A stretch of DNA of 64,000 bases from Actinacidiphila cocklensis (GCF_907177275.1 NZ_CAJSLV010000061.1:44030-108029), one strand, 5' to 3'. Numbered from the stretch's first letter, positions 35,238 through 43,957 are shown. Program-made: numbers and translations. The notes: generated by a model not told the origin, from the letters alone.

Positions 35238-36554
35238 GTGGCAGACATCACGACGGGCGACGGCCCGCGCGGGGAGCACATCCTCTCCGTCTTCGACAGC
35301 GCTTTCGGCGAGCTGCTGGCCGCCGACCCGGCGGCCTTCCGGGTGAAGTTCCGCAAGATGGCCGCCTCGGCCTTCGCCTTCTACCGGGGCACCGCGTGCC
35401 TGTTCTACGCCGACCTGGACGGCGAGCAGCACGAGGGCCGCTACGTGACGCCGCGCACCGGCCGGGTGTGGATCCACGGGGACCTGCACGCCGAGAACTT
35501 CGGCACCTACCTGGCGTCCAACGGCCGGCTGGTCTTCAACGTCAACGACTTCGACGAGGCCTTCGTCGGCCCCTTCACCTGGGACCTCAAGCGCTTCGCC
35601 GCCTCGGTGGCGCTGCTGGGCTACGTCAAGGCGCTCGGCGACGACGTGATCAGCCGCCTGGTGACGGTCTACGCGGCCGCCTACCGCGAGCGCGTCCGGC
35701 TGCTGGCCAAGGGCGAGGCGGTGCCGCAGCTGACCCTGGACACCGCGCAGGGGCCGCTCCTCGACGCCCTGCGCAGCGCCCGCACCCGCACCCGGGTGGG
35801 GCTGCTCGACTCGATGACCGCGGTGCGCGACCACGACCGCCGCTTCACCGAGGGCGGCGGCGCCGTACCGCTGGACGCGGCCACCCGCGGGGCGGTGCTG
35901 ACCGCCTTCGCGTCGTATCTGGAGACGCTGCCCGAGGCCAGCCGGGTGCGGCCCGACAGCCTGCGGGTCAAGGACGTGGTGGGCCGCCGCGGGGTCGGCA
36001 TCGGCAGCGCGGGCCTGCCGTCGTACAACCTGCTGCTGGAGGGCACCAGCGACGCGCTGGAGAACGACGTCGTCATCTACATGAAGCAGGGGCAGACCCC
36101 CGCGGTGTCCCGGCACATCACCGACCCCGCGGTGCGCGAGTACTTCCTGCACGAAGGGCAGCGCACGGTCGTCTCCCAGCGGGCGCTGCAGGCGCACGCC
36201 GACCCCTGGCTGGGCTGGACCGAGCTGGCCGGCGCGGGGCAGCTGGTCGCCGAGGTGTCGCCCTACGCGGTGGACCTGGACTGGTCGGACCTGGACGACC
36301 CCGCACAGATCGAGGCGGTGGTGGCCGACCTGGGCCGGGCCACCGCGACAATGCACGCCGCGGCGGACGACGAGAGCGGCCACTCGCTGGTGCCGTTCTC
36401 CACCGAGGACGCCATCGACGAGGCGATCGGCGCCGACGAGGACGGCTTCGCACCGATGCTGGTGGACTTCGCCCACTCCTACGGCGACCGGGTCCGCGCG
36501 GACCACCGGATCTTCGTGGACCTCTTCCGCAACGGGCGCATACCGGGGCTGTAG
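35238..36554 (+). CDS. DUF2252 kinase-like protein
   Basis: About 438 residues. DUF2252 proteins share an aminoglycoside-phosphotransferase-like fold; the catalytic-loop pattern WIHGDLHAENFGTYL and the metal-binding NVNDFDEAFVGPFTWDLKR are both present, as are RRGVGIGSAGLPSYNLLLEG and YMKQGQTPAVSRH. Substrate unknown. The start is set at GTG 35238 (VADITTGDGPRGEHILSVFD), but no clear ribosome-binding site exists; the transcript could be short-leadered. It is divergent from dnaE across 165 bp. Confidence 0.88.
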   Translation: MADITTGDGPRGEHILSVFDSAFGELLAADPAAFRVKFRKMAASAFAFYRGTACLFYADLDGEQHEGRYVTPRTGRVWIHGDLHAENFGTYLASNGRLVFNVNDFDEAFVGPFTWDLKRFAASVALLGYVKALGDDVISRLVTVYAAAYRERVRLLAKGEAVPQLTLDTAQGPLLDALRSARTRTRVGLLDSMTAVRDHDRRFTEGGGAVPLDAATRGAVLTAFASYLETLPEASRVRPDSLRVKDVVGRRGVGIGSAGLPSYNLLLEGTSDALENDVVIYMKQGQTPAVSRHITDPAVREYFLHEGQRTVVSQRALQAHADPWLGWTELAGAGQLVAEVSPYAVDLDWSDLDDPAQIEAVVADLGRATATMHAAADDESGHSLVPFSTEDAIDEAIGADEDGFAPMLVDFAHSYGDRVRADHRIFVDLFRNGRIPGL

Positions 36555-36568
36555 CGGCCCGGAAGGGT

Positions 36569-36589
36569 GCGGCGGGAGACCCCCGCCGC
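36569..36589. terminator. Hairpin after the DUF2252 gene
   Basis: GCGGCGGG (36569-36576) pairs with CCCGCCGC (36582-36589) across a 5-nt loop, 15 bp after the stop codon. Confidence 0.6.
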
Positions 36590-36657
36590 CCCGCGTACCA
36601 CATCTGTTGCCCGCTCTTAGGTCACACACACAGGTACCCGTGGCACACTCTGTCGCC

Positions 36658-37353
36658 ATGGAGGAGATACGTCCGCGGCTGAGGGCACTGCGTGCTGCCC
36701 TCTTCGCCGCGCTGTGCGTCACGCTCTCCTCCACCTCGCACGTCCTGATGGCCAAGGCCCCGCTGCCGCTGCCCGCGGTCGCCGGGGCCTTCGCCGCGGT
36801 CTTCGGCCTGGCCTACCTGGCCACCGCCCGCCCCGAGTGCGGCTTCCGTACGCTGGCCGGTCTGATGGTGCCGCTCGAACTGGCCGTGGACACCCTGCTG
36901 ACCACCGGCCAGCAGGCCTGCTACGGCGCCTTCGGCGGTCCGGTGACCGGGCCGTGGCGGTCGTTCAACGAGGCCTTCCTGTGCCACACGGGCCATGTCG
37001 GCCCGGCCCCCGAGACCCCGCTGGCCGCGGTCCCGGGCGGCGCCCAGGCGGCCGCCGAGATGCAGTCGAGCGCCCTGCCGTGGCTGCTGCTCGCCGTGCA
37101 CGTGTCCGTGGGCCTGCTGGCCGCCTGGTGGCTGCGCCGCGGCGAGGCGGCCCTGCAGCAGGTCGTACGGGCGGTCTCGGTCGCCGCCTTCCGCCCGCTG
37201 CTGTTCGCCGCTGCCGCCATCCGCAGCGTGCTCACCGCGGTGCCGCACCGGGTGCGGCCCGCCGCCCGCGGCCCCGTCGCGGGCGGTCCGACCACCCGCT
37301 GGCTGCACCACGCCGTCGTACGCCGTGGTCCGCCCGTCCTGGTCAGCGCCTGA
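36658..37353 (+). CDS. Integral membrane protein of unknown function
   Basis: 231 residues with helices near 9-32, 36-55, 62-82 and 141-160, and a long extracellular loop between helices 3 and 4 that holds two cysteines (QQACYGAFGG, EAFLCHTGHVG). The C-terminal 60 residues are basic and cytosolic. I do not recognise the family. ATG at 36658 has no good ribosome-binding site; a leaderless or short-leader start is possible. The DsbA-like gene follows 69 bp downstream in the same direction, so the loop cysteines could be its client (speculation). Confidence 0.65.
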   Translation: MEEIRPRLRALRAALFAALCVTLSSTSHVLMAKAPLPLPAVAGAFAAVFGLAYLATARPECGFRTLAGLMVPLELAVDTLLTTGQQACYGAFGGPVTGPWRSFNEAFLCHTGHVGPAPETPLAAVPGGAQAAAEMQSSALPWLLLAVHVSVGLLAAWWLRRGEAALQQVVRAVSVAAFRPLLFAAAAIRSVLTAVPHRVRPAARGPVAGGPTTRWLHHAVVRRGPPVLVSA

Positions 37354-37422
37354 CGTCAGTCAGCGCCTGACCGCAGGACCGGCACCACCCCCACTCACCA
37401 CGCGTACTCACGGAGATCCGTC

Positions 37423-38226
37423 ATGAGCAACCGCAACAGCAAGGCCAGCAAGGAAGCCGCCCGCGAGCGCCTGCGCATCCAGCGCGAGAAGGACGCGAAG
37501 AAGGCCAAGGTCCGCCGGCAGCTGCTGGTCGGCGGCGGCGTCGTCGCCCTGCTGGCGATAGCCGGCGGCGTGGCCTTCGCCGTCAACGAGATGAACAAGC
37601 CCAGCTACTGGTCAGAGGCCGCCAAGAACACGCTGGTCAAGCCGGCCAACACCTCCGGCACCGACGGCACCACGATCGTCATCGGCGACGCGAGCAACAA
37701 GAACGTCGTCCACGAGTTCGAGGACCCCCGCTGCCCGTACTGCGCGGCCTACGAGCAGACCGCGGGCGACGCGGTGCTGCAGGGCGCCAAGGACGGGAAG
37801 TACCAGATCAACTACACCTTCGGCACCTTCATCGACGACAAGGACAACGGGCAGGGCTCGAAGAAGGCGCTCAGCGCCATGGGCGCCGCCCTCAACGTGT
37901 CCGTCGAGGCCTTCGAGGAGTACCACAAGGCCCTCTACGCCAAGGCCAACCACCCGGACGAGACGTCCGACTCGTACAAGAGCGCCGACAAGCTGATCTC
38001 CATCGCGCAGAGCGTCCCGGCGCTCAAGGGCAACGCCAAGTTCTCCGACGCGGTGAAGAAGGGCACCTACGACAAGTGGGCGCTGGTGATGACCGCCGCC
38101 TACAACAAGGACCCCGCGGCGGCCAAGGGCACCCCGTACGTCCTGGTCAACGGCACCGCCGTCGAGGTCAACGGGGTGGCCTCCGACCAGGTCGTGTCGG
38201 GCATCGCGGCGCAGCTGAAGAAGTAG
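37423..38226 (+). CDS. Second membrane-anchored DsbA-like thioredoxin-fold protein
   Basis: 267 residues: a Lys/Arg-rich cytosolic start, one membrane helix at 34-54, then an extracytoplasmic DsbA-type domain. The redox centre is DPRCPYCAAY (CPYC at 104-107) and the cis-Pro loop is KGTPYVLVNG. It is longer in the helical insert than the paralogue at 3855-4667 and carries CPYC rather than CPAC, so the two may differ in redox potential. Probable oxidase/isomerase of secreted proteins (family inference). Start ATG 37423. Confidence 0.87.
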   Translation: MSNRNSKASKEAARERLRIQREKDAKKAKVRRQLLVGGGVVALLAIAGGVAFAVNEMNKPSYWSEAAKNTLVKPANTSGTDGTTIVIGDASNKNVVHEFEDPRCPYCAAYEQTAGDAVLQGAKDGKYQINYTFGTFIDDKDNGQGSKKALSAMGAALNVSVEAFEEYHKALYAKANHPDETSDSYKSADKLISIAQSVPALKGNAKFSDAVKKGTYDKWALVMTAAYNKDPAAAKGTPYVLVNGTAVEVNGVASDQVVSGIAAQLKK

Positions 38227-38239
38227 CCGGCACGCGCGG

Positions 38240-38273
38240 CTTCCTCCGGCGGGCCTACAGCTCCCGGAGGAAG
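38240..38273. terminator. Convergent hairpin between DsbA-like and DLH-type genes
   Basis: CTTCCTCCGG (38240-38249) and CCGGAGGAAG (38264-38273) are perfectly complementary with a 14-nt loop that contains the stop codon of the minus-strand gene. Confidence 0.5.
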
Positions 38274-38821
38274 TCCAGCGCGATCGCCCAGGTGCGCTCG
38301 GCGGCCTCGGCGTCGTAGTCGGGCAGTTCGGGGTCGGTGTAGAGGTGCCCGGCCCCGCGGTAGCGGTGCACCTCCACGTCGGCACCCGCCTTGCGCATCC
38401 GCAGATACCAGGCGTTCAGCCAGTCGTCCGGCTCGAACGGGTCGGGGTCGGCGACATGGAGTTGCACGGGGATGTCGGTGGCCGCGTCGTCGGCGATGTC
38501 CGAGGTGCCGTGCAGGAGCAGCAGACCGCGGCACCGCTCGTCGCCGAGCGCCAGGTTCTGCGCGACCGAGCCGCCGAGCGAGAACCCGGCGTAGACCAGG
38601 CCCCGGTCGGACAGCGGGGCCGCCGCGGTGACCGCGCGGCGCAGCAGCTCGTCCTTGCCGATCTCGTCCTTGATGCGCATCCCCTCCTCCGCGTCGGTGG
38701 TGGTACGCCCGTCGTACAGGTCGGGCACGTGCACCTCGTGCCCTGCGGCCCGCAGCCGGTCGGCGGCGGCATGCACCGCGGGCCGCAGGCCGTACATGGA
38801 GTGGAACAGGACGATCGTCAC
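38255..38821 (-). CDS. Dienelactone hydrolase-type alpha/beta hydrolase
   Basis: 188 residues. Alpha/beta-hydrolase fold with VTIVLFHSMYGLRPAVHAAADRLRAAGHEVHVPDLYDG at the start, nucleophile elbow GFSLGGSVA, acid in VADPDPFEPDD and histidine in GAGHLYTDP. Classical dienelactone hydrolases use cysteine (GFCxGG); here it is serine, so it is probably a general esterase-like member. GTG at 38821 has GGGAG at 6 bp; an ATG 12 codons upstream is less likely. Confidence 0.85.
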   Translation of the reverse strand: MTIVLFHSMYGLRPAVHAAADRLRAAGHEVHVPDLYDGRTTTDAEEGMRIKDEIGKDELLRRAVTAAAPLSDRGLVYAGFSLGGSVAQNLALGDERCRGLLLLHGTSDIADDAATDIPVQLHVADPDPFEPDDWLNAWYLRMRKAGADVEVHRYRGAGHLYTDPELPDYDAEAAERTWAIALDFLREL

Positions 38822-38920
38822 GGCGTCTCCCTCGGGTCCTTCGCTTGCGTGTCCCATGGTGCCAGGCCGCTGTGACAGTCCGTGGTCGCCGGGTCGGCGG
38901 CCGGCCTCCCCCGGCGGCGG

Positions 38921-40510
38921 TCAGCCGCGCATCGAGCGCAGGTCGAGGTGGCGCAGCACCCGGTCGACGACCTCCGGGTCGTTGCCCGGCTCGCTGCGGG
39001 CGGCCAGCACCTCGTGGCGCGCGGCGGACAGCATGTCGTCCTGGATGCGGCGCAGCGACTTGACCCGCTTGACCCGGCGGGCGTGCGACTCGCGCCGCTC
39101 CTCGTCCACGATGTCCGGCGAGATCCGGGCGCCCATGTCGAAGGCCGTACGGTGCAGCAGCTCCGACAGGTCCTCGTCGATGGGCTCGCTGCGCTCGATC
39201 ACCCTGAGCCTGGCGCGGGCCGCGGCCATCGCGCGCACCGCGAGGTCGTGCTCCAGGGCGTGCTCGGCGTCGATGTCGCTGCTCACCCCGAGCCGCCGGA
39301 CCAGCCACGGCAGCGTGAGGCCCTGCACGACCAGGGTGGCCAGCACCACGGCGAAGGCGATGAAGAGCAGTTCGGCGCGGGCGGGGAAGGGGCCGTCATG
39401 GTCGGTCTCCAGCGGGATGGCCAGCGCCAGCGCGACCGAGGCCACCCCGCGCATCCCCGACCACCACATGATCACGGTCTCCTGCCAGGTCATCGGGATG
39501 TCCTCGTCCATGTCCCGCAGCTTGTGCATCTTCCTGGCGATCCAGGCGGCCGGCAGCAGGTAGAGCAGCCGCACCCCGACCACCACGACCACCACGAGCG
39601 CCGCATGCCGGGTCATCGGCCCCCAGTTGCCCGCGCCGACGCTGAAGACGTGGTGCAGTTCGAGGCCGATCAGCCCGAAGGCGATCCCGGTGACGAGGGT
39701 GTCGACGATCTCCCAGAAGGTGGTGCCGGCCAGCCGGGCGGTCACGTCGTCCGCGGCGAAGGCGTGCTCGGCCAGGAAGAGGGCGCTGGTGAGGACCGCC
39801 AGGACACCGGACCCGGAGAACTCCTCGGCGAGGGCGTAGGACGCGAAGGGCACCAGCAGGGACAGGCCGACCTGCAGCGTCGGGTCGCCGACCACCCCCA
39901 TCAGCTTGTTGGCGCCCCAGCCGAGCGCCAGGCCGACGACGACCGCCACCACCGCCGACAGCACCAGTTCGAGCACCGCGTGCGACGGCGAGAAGTGCCC
40001 GGAGACGGCCGCGGCCACCGCCACGTGGTAGAGCACGATCGCGGTGACGTCGTTGAACAGCCCCTCGCCCTCCAGGATGGAGATCATCCGGCGCGGCAGC
40101 CCGAGCGCCCCGGCCACCGCGGTCGCCGCCACCGGGTCGGGCGGCGCCACCAGGGCGCCCAGCGTGAAGGCCGCGGCAAGGGTGATGCCGGGCACCACGG
40201 CGTCCACCACCGCGGCGACGGCCGCGGTGGTGACGAAGACCAGCGCCACCGCGAGCAGGAAGATCGCCCTCCGGTTGGCCGCGAACTGCCGCCAGGAGGT
40301 GCGCTGCACCGCCGCGTACAGCAGCGGCGGCAGTACCAGCGGCAGGATCAGGTCCGGGTCGATCCGTACGTTCGGGACCTGCGGGATCAGCGCGAGCACC
40401 CCGCCGAGCAGTGTCATCAGCACCGGCGACGGCAGGCCCGTACGGTCCCCGAGCGGCACCATCACCACGGCCGCGAGCATGAGCGAGAAGAACAGGGCGA
40501 GCTGATCCAC
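38921..40510 (-). CDS. Na+/H+ antiporter, CPA1 family
   Basis: 529 residues, about twelve membrane helices and a 110-residue cytosolic C-terminal helical domain (VIERSEPIDEDLSELLHRTAFDMG). The CPA1/NhaP-type motifs are LVAPPDPVAATAVA (ion-binding aspartate), EGEGLFNDVTAIVLY and WWSGMRGVASVALALAIP. It exchanges cytosolic Na+ (or K+) for protons. The GTG at 40510 (VDQLALFFSLML) is used; the upstream in-frame extension is charged and outside the family. Confidence 0.93.
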   Translation of the reverse strand: MDQLALFFSLMLAAVVMVPLGDRTGLPSPVLMTLLGGVLALIPQVPNVRIDPDLILPLVLPPLLYAAVQRTSWRQFAANRRAIFLLAVALVFVTTAAVAAVVDAVVPGITLAAAFTLGALVAPPDPVAATAVAGALGLPRRMISILEGEGLFNDVTAIVLYHVAVAAAVSGHFSPSHAVLELVLSAVVAVVVGLALGWGANKLMGVVGDPTLQVGLSLLVPFASYALAEEFSGSGVLAVLTSALFLAEHAFAADDVTARLAGTTFWEIVDTLVTGIAFGLIGLELHHVFSVGAGNWGPMTRHAALVVVVVVGVRLLYLLPAAWIARKMHKLRDMDEDIPMTWQETVIMWWSGMRGVASVALALAIPLETDHDGPFPARAELLFIAFAVVLATLVVQGLTLPWLVRRLGVSSDIDAEHALEHDLAVRAMAAARARLRVIERSEPIDEDLSELLHRTAFDMGARISPDIVDEERRESHARRVKRVKSLRRIQDDMLSAARHEVLAARSEPGNDPEVVDRVLRHLDLRSMRG

Positions 40511-40607
40511 GCCCGTCAGCGTGCCACGCGGTGCCGCCGCGGCCGCCGGGCCGCGCCGCACCGGGCGGCGCGCGATCCCGCACGGCGGCGGCCCGCGTAC
40601 CAGGCCC

Positions 40608-41075
40608 TTACGGCCGCCAGGTGCGGCGCATCGCGCGGTGGGCGATGCCGGCGTCCTGGAACTCGGGGCCGAACGCGGCGTAGCCGAGCTTGCGGTAGAA
40701 GCCGATGGCGTGGACCTGGGCCTCCAGGTAGACGCCCGCCAGGCCGAGCCGTGCGGCCTCGTCCTCCAGGGCGCGCACCAGCAGGGCGCCCAGGCCCGTA
40801 CCGCGGGCGGACCTGACCACGGCGAGCCTGCCCAGTACCGCCAGATCCGGGTCGCCGCCGTTCTTGGCCGCCGCGTCCGCGCCCAGCAGCAGCCGCCCGG
40901 TGCCGGCGTCCGGGGCCAGCGCGTGCACGGCCCTGGCGTCCTTGCCGTCCCACTCCAGCTCGGCCGGCACGTTCTGCTCCACCACGAAGACCTCGTGCCG
41001 GATCGCGTGCACCGCCGCCATGGCCTCCGCGTCGTCGGCCGCGACCACCCGCACCGCGGGCTTCAGGGCGGTCAC
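40608..41075 (-). CDS. GNAT-family N-acetyltransferase (ElaA-like)
   Basis: 155 residues. The start IRHEVFVVEQNVPAELEWDGKDARAVH and the end YLEAQVHAIGFYRKLGYAAFGPEFQDAGIAHRAMRR resemble the ElaA subgroup of GNAT enzymes; the acetyl-CoA pyrophosphate loop is VRSARGTGLGALLV. Target unknown. Its GTG overlaps the stop of the pseudouridine synthase gene by 4 bp (41072-41075), so the two are cotranslated. Confidence 0.88.
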   Translation of the reverse strand: MTALKPAVRVVAADDAEAMAAVHAIRHEVFVVEQNVPAELEWDGKDARAVHALAPDAGTGRLLLGADAAAKNGGDPDLAVLGRLAVVRSARGTGLGALLVRALEDEAARLGLAGVYLEAQVHAIGFYRKLGYAAFGPEFQDAGIAHRAMRRTWRP

Positions 41076-42013
41076 CGGCTGTCGGCCCGTACGGTGTCCA
41101 GCGCGTGCCGGAGGTCGTCGGGGTAGTCGCTCTCGAACTCCACCCACTCGCCGTCCGCCGGGTGCTCGAAGCCCAGCCGCTTGGCGTGCAGCCACTGCCG
41201 GGTCAGGCCGAGCCGCTTGGCCATCACCGGGTCGGCGCCGTAGGTGAGGTCGCCGACGCACGGGTGGCGGTGCGCGGACATGTGCACCCGGATCTGGTGG
41301 GTGCGGCCGGTCTCCAGCTTGATGTCCAGCAGGCTCGCGGAGCGGAAGGCCTCGATGAGGTCGTAGTGCGTCACCGAGGGCTTGCCGTCCGCGGTGACGG
41401 CCCACTTGTAGTCATGGGTGGGGTGCCGGCCGATGGGGGCGTCGATCGTGCCGCTCATCGGGTCCGGGTGCCCCTGGACCAGGGCGTGGTAGCGCTTGTC
41501 CACCACCCGGTCGCGGAACTGCTGCTTGAGCCGGGTGTAGGCGCGCTCCGACTTGGCGACCACCATCAGGCCCGACGTGCCCACGTCGAGCCGGTGCACG
41601 ATGCCCTGGCGCTCGGCGGCGCCCGAGGTGGAGATGCGGTAGCCCGCCGCTGCCAGGCCGCCGATCACGGTGGTGCCGGTCCAGCCGGGGCTCGGGTGGG
41701 CGGCGACACCGACCGGCTTCATGATGACCACGACGTCGTCGTCGTCGTGCACGATCTCCATGCCCTCGACGGGCTCGGCGACGATCTGTATCGGGGCCGC
41801 CGCCGCGGGCATCTCGACCTCGAGCCACGCCCCGCCGTGCACCCGCTCCGACTTGCCCGCGACCGACCCGTCGAGCGACACCTTCCCCCCGGCGGCCAAT
41901 TCCGCGGCCTTGGTACGGGAGAAGCCGAACATACGGGCCAGGGCCGCGTCGACTCTTTCGCCTTCCAGGCCGTCGGGTACGGGCAAGGAGCGGATTTCCG
42001 GAACGGTACTCAC
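41072..42013 (-). CDS. rluD: RluA-family 23S rRNA pseudouridine synthase
   Basis: 313 residues: S4 RNA-binding domain (ERVDAALARMFGFSRTKAAELAAGGKVSLDG, about 18-60) and the pseudouridine synthase domain with the catalytic aspartate in IVHRLDVGTSGLMVVAKS. ALVQGHP, ETGRTHQIRVHMSAHRHPCVGD and LHAKRLGFEHP are conserved. RluD-type enzymes modify helix 69 of 23S rRNA; exact site not derivable here, so the symbol is by closest type. GTG start at 42013. Position next to lspA is conserved in actinobacteria. Confidence 0.93.
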   Translation of the reverse strand: MSTVPEIRSLPVPDGLEGERVDAALARMFGFSRTKAAELAAGGKVSLDGSVAGKSERVHGGAWLEVEMPAAAAPIQIVAEPVEGMEIVHDDDDVVVIMKPVGVAAHPSPGWTGTTVIGGLAAAGYRISTSGAAERQGIVHRLDVGTSGLMVVAKSERAYTRLKQQFRDRVVDKRYHALVQGHPDPMSGTIDAPIGRHPTHDYKWAVTADGKPSVTHYDLIEAFRSASLLDIKLETGRTHQIRVHMSAHRHPCVGDLTYGADPVMAKRLGLTRQWLHAKRLGFEHPADGEWVEFESDYPDDLRHALDTVRADSR

Positions 42014-42135
42014 CAGACGAGTATGCCGGACCCGTCCGTCCCCCCCGACCCGCCCGGGTCCCGCCCCCCTTGGCAGGGGAGCCTTCCGCGGGCCGCGGTG
42101 CCTTGGGGGTGCCTCTGCGTAAGGCGGTGCTTTGT

Positions 42136-42265
42136 CAGGGGCGCGGGGAACCGCGCGACCGGCCCACCACCGGGGCGCGGGTCGTCACCGGCCCGAAGGG
42201 GCAGTTGCTGTCGACGACGGACCACCGGCCGGTGGGGGCTGGTCGCGCAGTTCCCCGCGCCCCTG
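42136..42265. repeat. Inverted repeat pair of the GGGGCGCGGGGAAC family
   Basis: Arms of 25 bp at 42136-42160 and 42241-42265 are complementary except one base. The left arm reads CA + GGGGCGCGGGGAACCGCGCG + ACC. The 80-bp centre is itself rich in CCGGCCCACC/GGTGGG-type complementary blocks, so the whole can fold into one long hairpin. Related blocks are at 25571-25593 and 47698-47736. Confidence 0.8.
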
Positions 42266-42281
42266 GTGGGCACCCATTGCC

Positions 42282-42370
42282 GAAGGGGAACCGCACAGCA
42301 CCGCGGCCGGCGGAAGGGCGCCGCCCCGGGGAAGGGGAACCGCCCGGCCACCGCTGCCGGCGGAAGCGCG
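42282..42370. repeat. Imperfect direct repeat upstream of (downstream for transcript) lspA
   Basis: Two copies of about 39-40 bp (42282-42320 and 42331-42370) begin GAAGGGGAACCGC and end GCCGGCGGAAG, with a few substitutions and one indel. A shorter AAGGGGAACCGC block occurs in the trpC-trpM gap. Confidence 0.65.
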
Positions 42371-42374
42371 GGGA

Positions 42375-42959
42375 TCAGTCGCGGTGGCGGGTGCCGTCGG
42401 GGTCGATGCCGCGGAAGGAGAGGAGGACGATCAGCACGCCACCGCAGGTGATCGCGGAGTCGGCGAGGTTGAAGACCGCGAAGTGGGCCGGGGCGATGAA
42501 GTCCACGACGCGGCCCTGGAAGCCGCCGGGCGCGCGGAAGACGCGGTCGGTGAGGTTGCCGAAGGCGCCGCCGAGCAGCAGGCCGAGCGCGATGGCCCAC
42601 GGCACGCTGTACAGGCGGCGGGACAGCCGGGCGATCACCACGATCACGCCGGCCGCGATCAGCGTGAAGACGATCGTCATGCCCTGGCCCAGGCCGAAGG
42701 CCGCCCCCGCGTTCCTGATCGCGTCGAAGCGCAGGTAGTGGCCGAGGACACTGATCGGCGCGTGGTTCTCCAGGCTGGTGACGACCCAGATCTTCGACAG
42801 CAGGTCGAGCAGGTACGCGAAGGCCGCGACCCCGATCAGCACGGTGATGCGCCGCCGGCGTACCGCGGCCGGATGCTCGGAGCTGCCGGACACGGACTCC
42901 TCGGTTCCGCCCGGAGTGTCGTCGTCCGGCGTGATGATGATGCGCTCCGCTTCCGTCAC
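42375..42959 (-). CDS. lspA: Lipoprotein signal peptidase (signal peptidase II)
   Basis: Aspartic membrane protease that removes the signal peptide from diacylglyceryl-modified prolipoproteins. 194 residues with a 38-residue hydrophilic, acidic start and four membrane helices. The catalytic aspartates are in GNLTDRVFR...GRVVDFI and FNLADSAITCG; DLLSKIWVV and RNAGAAFGLG are the other conserved blocks. GTG start at 42959. With Lgt at 2.7 kb it gives two of the lipoprotein-maturation enzymes in this window. Confidence 0.96.
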   Translation of the reverse strand: MTEAERIIITPDDDTPGGTEESVSGSSEHPAAVRRRRITVLIGVAAFAYLLDLLSKIWVVTSLENHAPISVLGHYLRFDAIRNAGAAFGLGQGMTIVFTLIAAGVIVVIARLSRRLYSVPWAIALGLLLGGAFGNLTDRVFRAPGGFQGRVVDFIAPAHFAVFNLADSAITCGGVLIVLLSFRGIDPDGTRHRD

Positions 42960-43036
42960 GTGGTCCCTCAGCCCTCAGCCCGTGTGTGCTCCGTCGCCCG
43001 CCTGCTGACGAGGGTACGGCACACCCCGCGGCCAGG

Positions 43037-43957
43037 TCATCGGCGCTCCTGGCGCTGTTTGTCGTCCAGGCACAGGGTCGCCCGGGGGAAGGCCTGCATC
43101 CTGGCCTTGCCGATCGGGTTGCCGCACACCTCGCACAGGCCGTACGTGCCCTCGTCGAGCCGCTGCAGCGCGTGCTCCGCCTGGACCAGCATGTCCCGGG
43201 TGTTCGCGGCGAGCGCCAGCTCGGACTCCCGGCTGATGTTCTTCGCCCCCGTGTCGGCCTCGTCGCCGCCGCTGTCGGCCGAGTCGCGGAGCATGCCCGC
43301 GACGGCCGCCTCGGAGGAGGCGATCTCGGCCTTGAGCCGCTCGACCTCCGAGACCAGCTCGGTTCTCGCCTCCTCGGCCTCTTCCGCGGTCCAGGGTTCC
43401 TCCCCCGGCAGTACCGCGAGCACGCCGGCCTCGGCAGCTCCGCGCGCCGCCGGCACGCCGCTCGCGGCCGTACCGGCCGCAGTCTTCTCCACCGTCACAG
43501 TGCCAGCTCCCGTCTTGGACCCATCTCGACCGGCGTGCTTCGCGCCCGCCGTTTTCCTGCCCGTGGCACGCTTCCCCGCGGCGGCCTTCTTTGCAGGGGC
43601 CGCCTTCTTGCCCGCTGCCTTCTCGGCCGCAGTCTTCTTGCCTGCGGCTTTCCTACCCACGGCAGGGGCCTGTCCTGCCGAAGGTGCCGCAGTTGCTGCG
43701 GCATTCCCCCGGGTAGCCGCTTTGGCGGCGGCCTTCTTGCCCGGGGCGGCCTTCTTCCCGGCGGCTTTCTTCCCGGCCGGCGCCGCCTTCTTGGCCGCCG
43801 CTTTCTTGGCCGCCGCCTTCTTCGCGGGAGCCGCCTTCTTGGCCGCGGCCTTCTTCACAGGGGCGGTCTTCTCGGCGGCGGTGCTGTGCGAACCGGTACC
43901 GGCGGGGGCGTCGCCGGATTCCGCCGGAGGCTGCTCCGCCGACTTCTTCACCACCAT
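43037..43957 (-). CDS. TraR/DksA-family zinc-finger protein with long Lys/Ala-rich tail
   Basis: 306 residues. Residues about 20-140 are a Lys/Ala/Pro-rich H1-histone-like region with repeated AKKAAPAKKAA units, likely DNA- or nucleoid-associated. The C-terminal 120 residues are DksA/TraR: a coiled coil (EEAEEARTELVSEVERLKAEIASSEAAVAGMLRDSAD) and a zinc finger CEVCGNPIGKARMQAFPRATLCLDD. The first three cysteines are present, but the fourth position is Asp (C-x-x-D) instead of Cys. DksA proteins bind the RNA polymerase secondary channel. ATG at 43957 has GGGG at good spacing. Confidence 0.9.
   Translation of the reverse strand: MVVKKSAEQPPAESGDAPAGTGSHSTAAEKTAPVKKAAAKKAAPAKKAAAKKAAAKKAAPAGKKAAGKKAAPGKKAAAKAATRGNAAATAAPSAGQAPAVGRKAAGKKTAAEKAAGKKAAPAKKAAAGKRATGRKTAGAKHAGRDGSKTGAGTVTVEKTAAGTAASGVPAARGAAEAGVLAVLPGEEPWTAEEAEEARTELVSEVERLKAEIASSEAAVAGMLRDSADSGGDEADTGAKNISRESELALAANTRDMLVQAEHALQRLDEGTYGLCEVCGNPIGKARMQAFPRATLCLDDKQRQERR

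Larger units (their letters stand above)
42014..42374. other. Repeat-rich gap between lspA and the pseudouridine synthase gene
   Basis: 361 bp with no gene. It holds a large inverted repeat (42136-42265) and a pair of imperfect direct repeats (42282-42370). The lspA transcript would read into this structure, so it may terminate transcription. Confidence 0.7.

Noticed and set aside
35073..36755. N-terminal extension of DnaE up to 36755
   Set aside because: The extension is antisense to the DUF2252 gene and the PHP domain begins right after the TTG at 35072, which has GGAGG upstream.
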